Notes: generated by a model not told the origin, from the letters alone. A DNA stretch of 64,000 nt from Lachnospiraceae bacterium (GCA_910575565.1 CAJTFL010000001.1:124001-188000), one strand, 5' to 3'. Shown: positions 17,092 to 25,729, counted from the first letter of the stretch. Translations and numbers: made by a program.

Positions 17092-18246
17092 ATGGCAGTT
17101 TTTTTCCAGTGGCTTCATGCCGCATTGACGGATAATGCACTGCTTATGGTGTTTTTGATCGCCGTATTAGGGTATTTGATCGGAAGCATTAAAATCTGCG
17201 GCCTGGATCTGGGAACGGCAGGCATCCTGCTGGTGGCTTTGATATTCGGGCATTTTGGCCTTTCCGTCCCTGGCCTGGTGCGGGACATGGGCTTGGTGTG
17301 CTTCGTGACGGCAGTAGGGTTTATCGCCGGCCCCAAATTTTTCCGGAATTTTTTAAAGAATGCAAAATCCTATATTTTGCTGGGCGTAGTGATTATCGCT
17401 TCCGGCGTGGCTGTCTGCGTAGGGACGGTGAAGCTTTTCGGCGTTCCCACAGATTTGGCGGTAGGGATGCTCTCAGGGGCGCTAACCAGCACGCCGGGCC
17501 TGGCGGCAGCCATCGAGGCGACCGGCTCGGATGCGGCAGCGGTAGGCTACGGCATTGCTTATCCCTTTGGGGTAATCAGCGTGGTGCTGTTTGTCCAGCT
17601 GGTTCCCCGCCTTCTCCATACGGATATGGAGAAGGAGCGGGCCCAGTATGAGATGATCGAGGAAGTGGAAGCAAAGCATAAGCACCAGAAGCTGTTTTAC
17701 TGCGACAGCATGGGGTTCTTTGCTTTTGCCTGTGCGATTGTGTTAGGTTTATGTATCGGGAAGATCAAGATCCCGCTTCCTGGCGGGGCTGCCTTTTCCT
17801 TGGGGACTTCCGGCGGCCCGCTGATTGCCGGGCTTTTGCTGGGCCATATGAATTCCATCCACCGCTTAAGCGTTTCCGTGCCGAAAAATGTGCTGGAAAC
17901 CATGAGGGAATTCGGCCTTGCCCTGTTCCTTTTGGGGGCTGGGACCCAGGCGGGATCCGGGTTCGTGGAGATCATTAAAGAGCAGGGTGTGCTGCTGTTT
18001 ATCTACGGGGCATTTATGGCTATGGTTCCTATGGTGGCAGGCTTTATTATGGCGTTTAAGGGGCTGAAGCTGAGCACCTTTAACTCATTAGGATCCATCT
18101 GCGGCGGCATGACCAGCACTCCGGCTTTGGGGACGCTGATCCGTGTGACGGAAACGGATGATGTGGCGTCAGCCTATGCTGCTACTTATCCTATTGCTTT
18201 AGTATGCGTGGTTTTGTCGTCTCAGTTTATGGGGATATATTTGTAG
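17092..18246 (+). CDS. AspT/YidE-type duplicated membrane transporter
   Basis: The start is ATG 17092 after GAAGGAGGAGCAGC; the in-frame ATG at 17068 lacks a site. About ten hydrophobic segments are arranged as two halves, each with the family signature: SGALTSTPGLAAA in the first and GGMTSTPALGTL in the second. AspT-type carriers exchange amino acids or dicarboxylates such as aspartate for alanine (family knowledge). No TrkA_C domain is visible between the halves, so it is a short form. Lying last in the hdr-frd operon, it could import a C4 acid or export succinate. Confidence 0.8.
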   Translation: MAVFFQWLHAALTDNALLMVFLIAVLGYLIGSIKICGLDLGTAGILLVALIFGHFGLSVPGLVRDMGLVCFVTAVGFIAGPKFFRNFLKNAKSYILLGVVIIASGVAVCVGTVKLFGVPTDLAVGMLSGALTSTPGLAAAIEATGSDAAAVGYGIAYPFGVISVVLFVQLVPRLLHTDMEKERAQYEMIEEVEAKHKHQKLFYCDSMGFFAFACAIVLGLCIGKIKIPLPGGAAFSLGTSGGPLIAGLLLGHMNSIHRLSVSVPKNVLETMREFGLALFLLGAGTQAGSGFVEIIKEQGVLLFIYGAFMAMVPMVAGFIMAFKGLKLSTFNSLGSICGGMTSTPALGTLIRVTETDDVASAYAATYPIALVCVVLSSQFMGIYL

Positions 18247-18311
18247 CGCAATGGGTTTGGGGGTGGCGTGGGGGGAATGGATGGCAGGTTTTTAGGGAAA
18301 AACTAATGCTT

Positions 18312-18600
18312 TGTCAACCTGGATGACTGGTGAGAAATATTTATGCTGGGTTGTTATGCGTGATATTGAAGGTGGATGGAGTTAGTTGGTGTTTCTTAAG
18401 ATGAGTTCATTGGCTTAGATAAGGTACGTAGGCTGACGAGTACGCCGCCTGTGGTGGATGTACACACGAAAACGCGCTCTCGCTCGACATAAAACGGAAC
18501 GGACACTAAGCTCGAAAAGACCTCGCTAAGTGCCGCCGTTTTATACGGTTTTCTTCGTGTACACGCACCACAGACGACTAGGTACAGGCTTACGTAGGTG
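18312..18600 (+). repeat. Palindromic repeat family A, copy 1
   Basis: About 290 non-coding bases recur in inverted orientation at 41388-41672 and 55938-56218. The core 18425-18596 is a long imperfect palindrome: its arms begin and end with TACGTA and contain GCCTGTGGTGGATGTACACA and its partner. A nested ATAAAACGG / CCGTTTTAT pair lies inside. No coding frame is conserved between copies. Confidence 0.85.
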
Positions 18601-18654
18601 TCTTTTTAGCGAAAGTTAACAATAATGAGGAGCCATTCTCGGCTAGCCATTAAG

Positions 18655-18803
18655 GCAGCGGAGCCAGGCCATATTCCATGAGGAACGCTCCTGAAACGTC
18701 GGCGCCGAGCGAGGTATTTCACGAGTTTAGCGTCCGCTACGCCACCGGCGGAGCTAAGCGTAAGTGACGATGGAATATCGCCTGGCAGAGCGGAAAAGCA
18801 AAA
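18655..18803 (+). repeat. Palindromic repeat family B, copy 1
   Basis: About 150 bases bounded by CCAGGCCATATTCCAT and ATGGAATATCGCCTGG form a large palindrome. A full copy, inverted, is at 55752-55908, and a truncated one at 36267-36330. Here and at 55.8 kb it is next to family A, so A and B travel together. Frames inside it are not genes. Confidence 0.85.
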
Positions 18804-18818
18804 CTATTACCCCCAAAA

Positions 18819-19010
18819 TTTACCGTCCGTTCAGCCACGCCATTCGCACTGCGCAGCGTCCTTTTAGGGGAAATCGCGCCTTACAACGCTTTACGCTGCT
18901 TACGCAGCTCCTTTTGCTCATAAACGGGCGCTCCCTCAGTCAAAATCGATGGATGAAAATTCGTGCAAGCACGATTTTCCTTCATGCGGTTCTGACTGGC
19001 TGAACGATTA
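18819..19010 (+). repeat. Palindromic repeat family C, copy 1
   Basis: About 190 bases run from CCGTCCGTTCAGCC to GGCTGAACG. A second copy is at 49050-49223 in the same orientation, sharing long blocks such as TGCTTACGCAGCTCCTTTTG. The outer arms are inverted, and a second inverted pair (TCGTGCAAGCACGA) lies inside. Together A1, B1 and C1 fill the 880-base gap between the transporter and the DUF1275 gene. Confidence 0.8.
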
Positions 19011-19133
19011 AAAATAAAATCACTTTTCTTTCACGGAAAGTTGTGGTAAAATGCTCAAAGATTAGCCCTATGCCTGGAATTTTCTCAGGAATACATCAAA
19101 AGGGCAGTCTAAGATGAAAGAGGAGTGAGGATA

Positions 19134-19826
19134 ATGAACCAAAACCAAGAAATGCAGATGTCCGAGGCCATGCCGGCCAATGTGTTTTTGATCCTTTCCG
19201 GCGGTTTTCAGGATGCTTATACGTATTTTTGCAGGGGGAAGGTATTTGCAAACGGCCAGACGGGAAATGTGATTTTGTTTGGCGCAGGACTTGCAGACCG
19301 GCAGTGGGATAAGGCTCTCCGCTATTTGGCCCCAGTGCTGGCATTTACCCTGGGGATCTACATGGCGGAAATGATCCGGGAAAAATTAAAGGACAGCCAA
19401 AACCATATCCACTGGCGTCAGGTGGTGCTTTTAGTGGAGATTGTCGCCATGTTTGCGGTGGGATTTATGCCCCAATCCTTAAATGTCCCGGCGAACATCA
19501 TCATTTCCTTCGTATGTGCCATGCAGGTGGAAGCCTTCCGGAAGCTGGAGGGCAGCGCTTATGCCAGCACTATGTGCATTGGCAATCTGCGCAGCGCCAC
19601 GGCTCTTCTGTTTAACTATAGGCATACCCACAGCAAAACCGCTTTAGGCAAAAGCTTAAAATATTACGGCGTAATCCTGATCTTTGCCGCAGGGGCGGTG
19701 CTGGGAGTCAAGCTGTCGGAGATTTACCAGGAGGAGACCATATGGGTAAGCTGCATTTTCTTATTTATCAGCTTCCTGATTATGTTTATCCATGGGCAGG
19801 AGAAGAATGAAGCAGGGCAGCAGTAG
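19134..19826 (+). CDS. DUF1275 (YoaK-like) membrane protein
   Basis: The product has about six hydrophobic segments and family marks such as SGGFQDAYTYF and ANGQTGNVILFG at the N-terminus and NLRSATALL in the middle. I chose ATG 19134 after GAGGAGTGAGG; a GTG nine bases earlier is possible. Its length of 230 residues is typical. Function in the family is unknown; it is presumed to be a transporter. Confidence 0.85.
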   Translation: MNQNQEMQMSEAMPANVFLILSGGFQDAYTYFCRGKVFANGQTGNVILFGAGLADRQWDKALRYLAPVLAFTLGIYMAEMIREKLKDSQNHIHWRQVVLLVEIVAMFAVGFMPQSLNVPANIIISFVCAMQVEAFRKLEGSAYASTMCIGNLRSATALLFNYRHTHSKTALGKSLKYYGVILIFAAGAVLGVKLSEIYQEETIWVSCIFLFISFLIMFIHGQEKNEAGQQ

Positions 19827-19834
19827 GATGTGTT

Positions 19835-19893
19835 TATTTCCGCGGGCAATGAGCCAAGTGCCGTGCTTGCACGAGCATTTGGCGAATGCTGTG
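19835..19893. repeat. Dispersed REP-like repeat, copy 2 of 2
   Basis: It is nearly identical to 7782-7841 over about 55 bases, including GAGCCAAGTGCCGTGCTTGC. It is a palindrome centred on the CGTGCTTGCACG segment, just after the DUF1275 stop. Confidence 0.6.
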
Positions 19894-19976
19894 AGGGCCA
19901 AAGCCCCAGGCAGGGATCAGCGTCCCAGGCCTGGGGTTTTGGCATTGGAACTGGCAACTGATTAGGAGGATATAAA

Positions 19977-20627
19977 ATGTTTTCATGTGCAAAATGCGGG
20001 GTATTAGCCTGCCGTACCACGGAGGAAAAGCCGCTGCCAAAGAACTGCCCCATGCGGGAGGAGGAGCTTTTAACGGAGGCCATGGCGGCTTACAGGGAAC
20101 CGGAAAACCGGCAGTTTTACATCACTGCCTCTGAGATCGAGGCGTTAGGGCATTTCCAGTGGCCGAGGGTGAAGGAAACCATGGCTCTGTGCCGCCGGTT
20201 AGGCTACGTTCGCCTTGGCCTGGCTTTTTGCGGGGGCTTAAAGAAAGAGGCGAAGATTTTGTGCGATATTTTAGAGCGCAACGGCTTTCAGGTGGTGTCC
20301 GTGATGTGCAAGGCTGGAGGGAAGGACAAGTGCGAAGCCGGGATGGGGGAAACGTATAAGCTCCATCCCGGGGAATTTGAGCCGATGTGCAACCCCATAT
20401 TCCAGGCCAAGCTGTTAAACAGCCAGGAGTGCCAGATGAATATCGTGTTAGGCCTGTGCGTGGGGCATGATTCGCTGCTGTATAAATATTCGGATGCGCT
20501 GGTGACAACCTTGGCTGCCAAGGACAGGGTGCTGGCCCATAATCCTTTAGGGGCGATTTACCAAGCGGATGGGTATTATCGGGAGCGGCTGGATGTAGAG
20601 GGTGAGCAGGCGGCGGAAGATAGTTGA
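19977..20627 (+). CDS. DUF1847 metal-binding-type protein
   Basis: An N-terminal CAKCGVLACR (Cys4, Cys7, Cys12) is followed by further conserved Cys residues (LAFCGGL, VMCKAGGKDKCEAG, EPMCNP and GLCVGHD). This is the pattern of DUF1847, small cysteine-rich proteins thought to bind metal. ATG 19977 follows TTAGGAGGATATAAA, an excellent site. The length of 216 residues is normal. The biochemical role is unknown. It stands between redox operons and may be a redox or metal-handling protein. Confidence 0.85.
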   Translation: MFSCAKCGVLACRTTEEKPLPKNCPMREEELLTEAMAAYREPENRQFYITASEIEALGHFQWPRVKETMALCRRLGYVRLGLAFCGGLKKEAKILCDILERNGFQVVSVMCKAGGKDKCEAGMGETYKLHPGEFEPMCNPIFQAKLLNSQECQMNIVLGLCVGHDSLLYKYSDALVTTLAAKDRVLAHNPLGAIYQADGYYRERLDVEGEQAAEDS

Positions 20628-20787
20628 ACAACAACAGAAGTTAGTATTAAGTCCCTGCATGGAAATAGATGAATTAGATGAATTAGTCGTTTCAAAAGCC
20701 AACCTGCTCCGACAGATAAAAGAACTGGAAGATTTTAGGTTTGTTTATGAAGAGCTTATTGATAAATATTGCGGAGATAACGCTTGA
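20602..20787 (+). CDS. Possible 61-residue small protein
   Basis: A GTG-started frame overlaps the DUF1847 end and reads on for 61 codons, with an acidic helical core (MEIDELDELV and LIDKYCGDNA). It vaguely recalls Spo0E-like phosphatases, which have a short LDxLI motif, but the motif is imperfect. There is no clear ribosome binding site. It ends before a terminator, so it would be transcribed. Confidence 0.25.
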   Translation: MSRRRKIVEQQQKLVLSPCMEIDELDELVVSKANLLRQIKELEDFRFVYEELIDKYCGDNA

Positions 20788-20824
20788 AATAATCGGAAGT
20801 AATTGGAAATTTCATCCAGATCAC

Positions 20825-20863
20825 AAAAAATCCACCAGAATAATCGAAACTGGTGGATTTTTT
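20825..20863. terminator. Bidirectional rho-independent terminator
   Basis: A 14-base perfect stem, AAAAAATCCACCAG (20825-20838) with CTGGTGGATTTTTT (20850-20863) around an 11-base loop, has A-runs on one side and T-runs on the other. It serves the convergent DUF1847 and fumarase operons. Confidence 0.9.
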
Positions 20864-20922
20864 CTCTTGTTTTCTTTATGCCTCGTTTTGTTTTCGTGTA
20901 TGTTTACTGGCTTTAATGTCCA

Positions 20923-21513
20923 TTAGGCAGGATAAATCTTATCCAGCTTCTCTAAAGCCGCCTTCTTTAAATTCTTATAAATACTGTTCTGATGGGTATC
21001 CATGCCTACAACTAACGGCCCGAATTCCACCGCTTCCAGATCCCATAAGGCTTCCGGCATACCCATTTCAAACCAGGTTACGTCACAGACCTTGGTAATG
21101 CCCTGAGCCAGCTTGGCAGCGCAGCCAGGGGCAGCCTGGAAGTATACGTAGCCGTATTTTTCACAGGCATCCAAAGTTCCCTGCTCCATGCCGCCCTTGC
21201 CGATAACCGCTTTGATCCCTAACTGTCCCACAACATCTGCGTGGGGCTCCATACGGATGCTGGTGGTGGGGCCGATTACGTTTAAGCGCCAGGAGCCGTC
21301 GTCATTCTTTAAGCAAACCGGGCCGGCATGGAAGATAGCAGCACCGCTAAAGTCCTTGGGAAGGGGCTCGCCTTTCCCTAAAAGCTCGCGGATCTTTAAA
21401 TGTCCCATATCTCTGGCAGTAAAAATATGGCCGGTTAAGTAAACCACGTCGCCGATTTTTAAGCTGCGCATATCCTCTTCCTTCAGAGGCATTGTTAAAA
21501 CTTTCTTATCCAT
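20923..21513 (-). CDS. Class I fumarase / L-tartrate dehydratase beta subunit
   Basis: The start is the ATG at 21513 after AAAAGGAGATATGCC; the longer frame to 21591 has no site. The 196 residues carry beta-family marks: GDVVYLTGHIFTARD, the HAGP motif (IFHAGPV), IGPTTSIRM and GKGGM. The family forms the swivelling domain of a two-subunit [4Fe-4S] hydro-lyase acting on fumarate/malate or tartrate/oxaloacetate. It is last in the prpD-alpha-beta operon. Substrate cannot be settled from sequence, but a fumarate reductase operon under the same operators favours fumarate. Confidence 0.88.
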   Translation of the reverse strand: MDKKVLTMPLKEEDMRSLKIGDVVYLTGHIFTARDMGHLKIRELLGKGEPLPKDFSGAAIFHAGPVCLKNDDGSWRLNVIGPTTSIRMEPHADVVGQLGIKAVIGKGGMEQGTLDACEKYGYVYFQAAPGCAAKLAQGITKVCDVTWFEMGMPEALWDLEAVEFGPLVVGMDTHQNSIYKNLKKAALEKLDKIYPA

Positions 21514-21622
21514 AAGGCATATCTCCTTTTTACGATTTTTCGCCTGCGGGGCGATAAGGTTTTTGAATTTGGGAAGCGCCATAAGTGTCATTGTCCGCTA
21601 TGGCCTTTGCCCGGGCATGGGC

Positions 21623-22507
21623 TTACAGCAGTTTTTCAACCCGTCCGTCGTTGTGGATGCGGATGCCCGCACGTCTGGCTACCCAGCAGTGGAAGTTGAT
21701 GGCAACCGGTGCGATGGCGGTGTGGGTGGCGGCAGAGCCAATCTTTACGGCCAGGCATACGGTGTCGCCGCCGGTTCCTGCCGCGCCTAAGCCCAGGGAG
21801 TTGATGTTGTCCCTTAACTCATCCTCTAAGCGGGCCAGGAGGGGATCCGGGTTGGTGTCGTCCCATTTCCTGGTGCTGATGGCTTCGCGGCTTAATTTAG
21901 AGGCGATGTCCATCTGGCCGCCGATGCCGATGCCGATGCCGAAGGGCGGGCAGGGCTTTCCGCCTGCGTTAATGGCGGTTTCCAGGACGAAGCGCTTTAA
22001 GCCTTCAAAATCCTTGTCCAGCTTTAAATTGGCGGTGGTGAAAATCTTCATGGCATTGCCAAGCTCTGCGCCGCAGCCCTTGAAGCTGATGATGAAATCA
22101 ATGTATTCCTGGCCGGGATGGAACTGGTATTCGATGTTTGGCACACCCTTGCCGGTGTTGTTTCCGGGGTTGTGGCGGGTTAAGGGATCAACGATGCTGG
22201 GACGTAAGTAGCCTTTTTTCGTGGCTTCCCCAAGGGCATCCATCACCACTTCCGATACGTATGGCAGGAAGTTATCTTCACCGTAGGATAACCATGTGGT
22301 TGGATAGCCGGGGGACTGGCATACGGCCTTATCCTGCGCTTTCGCGATATCCAGGTTTTCCAGCATGGAGGAAAGCATACTTTTCGCCGTTTCATTGGTT
22401 TCCCGGTCAAGGGCGGCTTTTACCAGCTCTTTCACATCGGAAGAGATTTCGGTTACGGCGCGGATGACCGCGTCGTGAACAGCAGTTCGGATGATTTGAT
22501 TGTCCAT
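21623..22507 (-). CDS. Class I fumarase / L-tartrate dehydratase alpha subunit
   Basis: This 294-residue Fe-S subunit shows the three cluster cysteines expected: KAVCQSPGYPT near residue 62, FKGCGAELGN near 144 and GGDTVCLAV near 249. The motif GKPCPPFGIGIGIGG is typical of the alpha family. ATG 22507 follows AAGGAGGTC. It pairs with the beta subunit 109 bases downstream. It would interconvert malate and fumarate, or dehydrate tartrate, and is oxygen-sensitive in the family. Confidence 0.9.
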   Translation of the reverse strand: MDNQIIRTAVHDAVIRAVTEISSDVKELVKAALDRETNETAKSMLSSMLENLDIAKAQDKAVCQSPGYPTTWLSYGEDNFLPYVSEVVMDALGEATKKGYLRPSIVDPLTRHNPGNNTGKGVPNIEYQFHPGQEYIDFIISFKGCGAELGNAMKIFTTANLKLDKDFEGLKRFVLETAINAGGKPCPPFGIGIGIGGQMDIASKLSREAISTRKWDDTNPDPLLARLEDELRDNINSLGLGAAGTGGDTVCLAVKIGSAATHTAIAPVAINFHCWVARRAGIRIHNDGRVEKLL

Positions 22508-22552
22508 AAAAAGACCTCCTTAAAATAAAATAATAAAATAATGAACAAAACG

Positions 22553-23920
22553 CTATTTCTGGAAAAGCGTATTGATATCCTGGATGGTTTCCAGCTGGTG
22601 GAGCCCTTCAAGCAGCCGGGAACAGGTTTCCTCCCCCAGCATATCCTGGGCCAGCAGCCGGAATTTCCGGTCGGCCATTGGCTGGTCGAAGGGATTCTTG
22701 AAGTCGCCGATGGGGTAATCTACCTGTTCGGTGATGGTTTCCCCGTTTGCCAGGGCGATGGCAAGGCGGTGGGACCAGCGGTTGGGATCCTTGCGGAAAT
22801 CGTCGTCCAGATCCTTGTTTACCTTCACCTGGATTTTTGCCATCAGGTTTTTGATCTGGGGATTGTTGATGTTTTCCATGGTAAATACCCGGTCGCTTAG
22901 ATCCTTCAGCACGATAGCGGCGGCAATGCAGAACTGCAGGCTGAACTTGGCCGCATAGGGATTCTCCGGATAGGGGTTGTTGGTGGTCTGGACGGCAGTG
23001 CTGTAGGTGTCGTCCGTGATGGATAGGATTTCCTCCGGGTCAAGGTTATGGGAGGCTAAAATCTGCTCGATGCAGTAATTGGCTGAGTGGGTGTGGCGGC
23101 AGCAGGCGTAGGGCTTGAAGGAATTTTCTTCGATCCGGTAGCCTTCGCCGTAGCCCTTAACCAGGCAGTTTAAGTCAAATTCAGGGGCAAGGGCGCGGAT
23201 AAAGGCCCGCTCGCCTTCCAGGATGGCGGGCGCCCCGGTAAAGCCCAGCTTTGCCAGGCGTGCGGAACGGATGCCGCAAAGGTTGGCATTGGCCGTGTGC
23301 AGCACCTTGCTCATGGAGCCGCTTGCCAAAAATTCCCATAATCCTGCGGCCTGCGTCCCGGCGGAGCCAAGGCAGTTTACCAGCTCTTCCTCCGTTAAGC
23401 CAAGGAGCTTTGCAGCTGTGACGCCTGCCGAAAAAGCGCCAACTACGGCAGTGGTATGCCAATATTTATAAGAGGAAGGGTTGATTGCTTCTCCGATCCT
23501 GGCTCCGGCCTCATAGCCTGCGGCCACCGCCTCGATGATTTCCTTCCCGCCCTTGTGAAGCTGCTGAGCCAAGGCGAAGGCGGTGGGAACCGTGATCACC
23601 GCCAAATGGGTGATGGAAGCGTTATGTACGTCGTCCATATCCATCACATGGCCGAACACGGCGTTTAAGGCTGCGGCCTGCTCCGGCCCAAAGGCGGCAA
23701 AGCCCGGCTGGAAAGTGGAAGCCGTGGGCGTCCCCGGCTGATCGGCGTAATAAGCTTTCCAGATTTCCGACTCACGCTTGGCCGAACCGGCGATGGCGAC
23801 CCCGATGAAATCCTGGACGCACATCTTTGCGATATCTACAGTATGCCTGCCAAGGTCTTCATACCGCATACCAGCAAGGTAAGCTGCAAGGCGGCGGGTT
23901 TCCTGATTGGTAGTCTCCAT
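22553..23920 (-). CDS. MmgE/PrpD family protein
   Basis: I chose ATG 23920 after ATAAGGAGGATACTT; a longer frame to 24010 would run through the operator. The 455 residues match the family: DFIGVAIAGS near 30, HVMDMDDVHNASITH near 90, AAGYEAGARIG near 135. Members include 2-methylcitrate dehydratase, cis-aconitate decarboxylase and iminodisuccinate epimerase, and sequence alone does not decide. It is first in the minus-strand operon with fumarase, so its product is probably turned into fumarate or malate. Two operator palindromes lie upstream. Confidence 0.88.
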   Translation of the reverse strand: METTNQETRRLAAYLAGMRYEDLGRHTVDIAKMCVQDFIGVAIAGSAKRESEIWKAYYADQPGTPTASTFQPGFAAFGPEQAAALNAVFGHVMDMDDVHNASITHLAVITVPTAFALAQQLHKGGKEIIEAVAAGYEAGARIGEAINPSSYKYWHTTAVVGAFSAGVTAAKLLGLTEEELVNCLGSAGTQAAGLWEFLASGSMSKVLHTANANLCGIRSARLAKLGFTGAPAILEGERAFIRALAPEFDLNCLVKGYGEGYRIEENSFKPYACCRHTHSANYCIEQILASHNLDPEEILSITDDTYSTAVQTTNNPYPENPYAAKFSLQFCIAAAIVLKDLSDRVFTMENINNPQIKNLMAKIQVKVNKDLDDDFRKDPNRWSHRLAIALANGETITEQVDYPIGDFKNPFDQPMADRKFRLLAQDMLGEETCSRLLEGLHQLETIQDINTLFQK

Positions 23921-23947
23921 AAGTATCCTCCTTATGTTTTGTGCTAT

Positions 23948-23977
23948 TGGTATACCATATCGCGGAGCGGTATACCG
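23948..23977 (-). promoter_or_regulatory. Two GntR-type operators upstream of the prpD-like gene
   Basis: TGGTATACCA (23948-23957) and CGGTATACCG (23968-23977) are perfect palindromes, with centres 20 bases apart, about two helical turns. They lie just downstream of a likely minus-strand -10 (TATTCT, about 23990-23995 on the complement), a position suited to repression. Confidence 0.7.
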
Positions 23978-24082
23978 TGATTTCTTTAAGAATAGCACAG
24001 AAATGAACAAAAGAAAAGAGGAAATTTGAAATTTTTCATAAATCTTATCTATAAATTTAGGGGGTGAAATAGTGACTGCCTA

Positions 24083-24158
24083 TTGACAAGAAAAAAAAAA
24101 TTCGGTATTCTTTAGGTAATATCAGTAAATGTTTCATTGACGGTTGGTATACATATAT
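24083..24158 (+). promoter_or_regulatory. gntR promoter and operator
   Basis: TTGACA (24083-24088), a 17-base spacer and TATTCT (24106-24111) form a good sigma-A promoter. About 35 bases downstream lies TGGTATACATATATAC (24145-24160), a variant of the TGGTATACCA operator, suggesting autoregulation. Confidence 0.75.
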
Positions 24159-24177
24159 ACAGGGAAGCGGGAATTAT

Positions 24178-24915
24178 ATGTCAGAAAAGGCGGAGAGAGC
24201 CGACAGGGCTGATAAAAAAGCGGCGGCAAATAAATATTACGAAAAGATTTTGGATTGGTTTAAGCAGCAGCTAATATCCGGTGAATTAAGGGAAGGCGAT
24301 CCGGTTCCCTCAGAGAGGGAGCTGGCTGCGCTTTTTGGGGTCAGCCGTGTGCCAGTGAGGGAAGCTCTGCGGATTTTGGAGTATATTGGGATTGTGGAAA
24401 ACAGCCCGGATGGGATGATTATCCAGAGAGTAGACATCCAGCTGTTAAATCCTAAGGCAAATTTTGCGTCGGAAATTACCATGGAGACGCTGGAAAATCT
24501 TTTTGAGGTTCGGATTTTCCTGGAGTCTGCGGCGGCCTACTATGCGGCGGAAAGGCGGACGGGCGCGGATATTATGCGGATGCAGGAATCCATCCGGCAG
24601 ATGTCTGCGGCCATCGATAATCCGGATGCAGATGCCAAGGCGCTGATTAAATCCTCCCATGATTTCCATTTCCATGTGATTGCGGCGGCGAAAAACCCGG
24701 TGCTTGAAAATATGTATCGGAATTTATATGAGCTTTTGGAAGTTTCCAAGCAGTATACGATGCGTTCCACCCAGGTGTCGGATGCCACCCTGATGGATCA
24801 TGAGGCGATTTTATATAAGATTGAAAGCGGCAACGGCGAGGAAGCCAGCAGGTATATGAAATTCCATCTTACCCGGGCCTTGAAGAAGCTGGCTTTAGGT
24901 AAATCAGACGGATAA
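24178..24915 (+). CDS. GntR-family regulator, FadR/FCD subfamily
   Basis: A winged helix at about residues 18-85 includes the signature PSERELAALFGVSRVPVREA. The C-terminal FCD domain has the metal-binding type pattern SSHDFHFHVI and LMDHEAILYKI, with a final FHL. FCD regulators sense carboxylic acids (family knowledge). Divergent to the prpD-fumarase operon and preceded by one of the TGGTATAC sites, it is the best candidate for the protein that reads these sites throughout the window. It has 245 residues. marR follows 17 bases downstream. Confidence 0.9.
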   Translation: MSEKAERADRADKKAAANKYYEKILDWFKQQLISGELREGDPVPSERELAALFGVSRVPVREALRILEYIGIVENSPDGMIIQRVDIQLLNPKANFASEITMETLENLFEVRIFLESAAAYYAAERRTGADIMRMQESIRQMSAAIDNPDADAKALIKSSHDFHFHVIAAAKNPVLENMYRNLYELLEVSKQYTMRSTQVSDATLMDHEAILYKIESGNGEEASRYMKFHLTRALKKLALGKSDG

Positions 24916-24932
24916 AGAGGAGGAAGCTGGAT

Positions 24933-25484
24933 ATGGGAGCTTTGGCGGAAGAAGGGAAAGAGTACAGCAACGTGGAAGCGGTAGATATCATCCATCAGGT
25001 GGCGAATCTTTATATTACCACCAAAAACCCAAGGGATTACGGCACGGGAGAAGAGTATACCTCTGTGGAGGTGCATATGTTAAAGCATATTGCGGATAAT
25101 CCGGGGATTACCGTGACCGAGCTGGCAAAATTCGATGCAAAGACCAAGGGGGCGATCTCCCAGATCTTAAAGAAAATCGAGGGCAAGGGCCTGATTTTTA
25201 GGGAACCGGCGCCCGGAAACGATAACCGGTGCTATTTGTACCTGACCAGGAAGGGGGAAGAGCTGGATCAGGCTCACCGCAGTTACGACCAGAAAAGCTT
25301 CGGGGAATCCATGGATCAGGTGCGGCAGCTGTTTACCGGCGAGGAAGTGAACACGGCTTTTCGGGTGCTGGAAAAATGGCTGGAGATCCGGCGGGAGGTG
25401 CAGCTTCGGCGGGATGAGCAGCGCAGGATGATGCAGAAGGAGAAAAAGGCGAAAAAGGGCAGGCGTCCGGAAAGAGAGGGCTGA
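24933..25484 (+). CDS. MarR-family regulator
   Basis: The winged-helix core spans about residues 45-115: DNPGITVTELAKFDAKTKGA, then QILKKIEGKGLI, then the wing DNRCYLYLTRKGEEL. The last 25 residues are very basic (RRDEQRRMMQKEKKAKKGRR), unusual in MarR proteins and possibly extra DNA contact. ATG 24933 follows AGAGGAGGAAGCTGGAT. It is co-transcribed with gntR, so the locus may be under two signals. Confidence 0.88.
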   Translation: MGALAEEGKEYSNVEAVDIIHQVANLYITTKNPRDYGTGEEYTSVEVHMLKHIADNPGITVTELAKFDAKTKGAISQILKKIEGKGLIFREPAPGNDNRCYLYLTRKGEELDQAHRSYDQKSFGESMDQVRQLFTGEEVNTAFRVLEKWLEIRREVQLRRDEQRRMMQKEKKAKKGRRPEREG

Positions 25485-25489
25485 CAGAC

Positions 25490-25503
25490 TGGTATACATA
25501 TAT
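25490..25503 (+). promoter_or_regulatory. GntR-type operator after marR
   Basis: TGGTATACATATAT is identical over 14 bases to the site before gntR. It lies 6 bases after the marR stop. No gene with a credible start follows before 26013; the frames at 25518-25733 and 25775-25996 lack binding sites. The rest of 25504-25729 holds only an A-run. Confidence 0.5.
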
Positions 25504-25729
25504 GGGAGTCAAGCAGAGTGAAGCAGGCCTTGAGGCAGGATCTAAGCTGCCGCAGGCAGGGGAGATGTTGGAAAATGGCCGAATTATACGATATATGGCA
25601 CAGCTTGGAAAGGCTTCTGCTATATATGGTGGGGGTAGGGTGTTTTGCATCATCTCCTTTTTCTGTGGTTAAAGTGCTGAAAGGATTTTGTAAAAAAAAA
25701 AAAATTGCTACAAAATTCACAATTTCCAC

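Noticed and set aside
18764..19003. 79-codon frame
   Set aside because: It spans the end of repeat B1 and repeat C1; frame not kept in copy C2.
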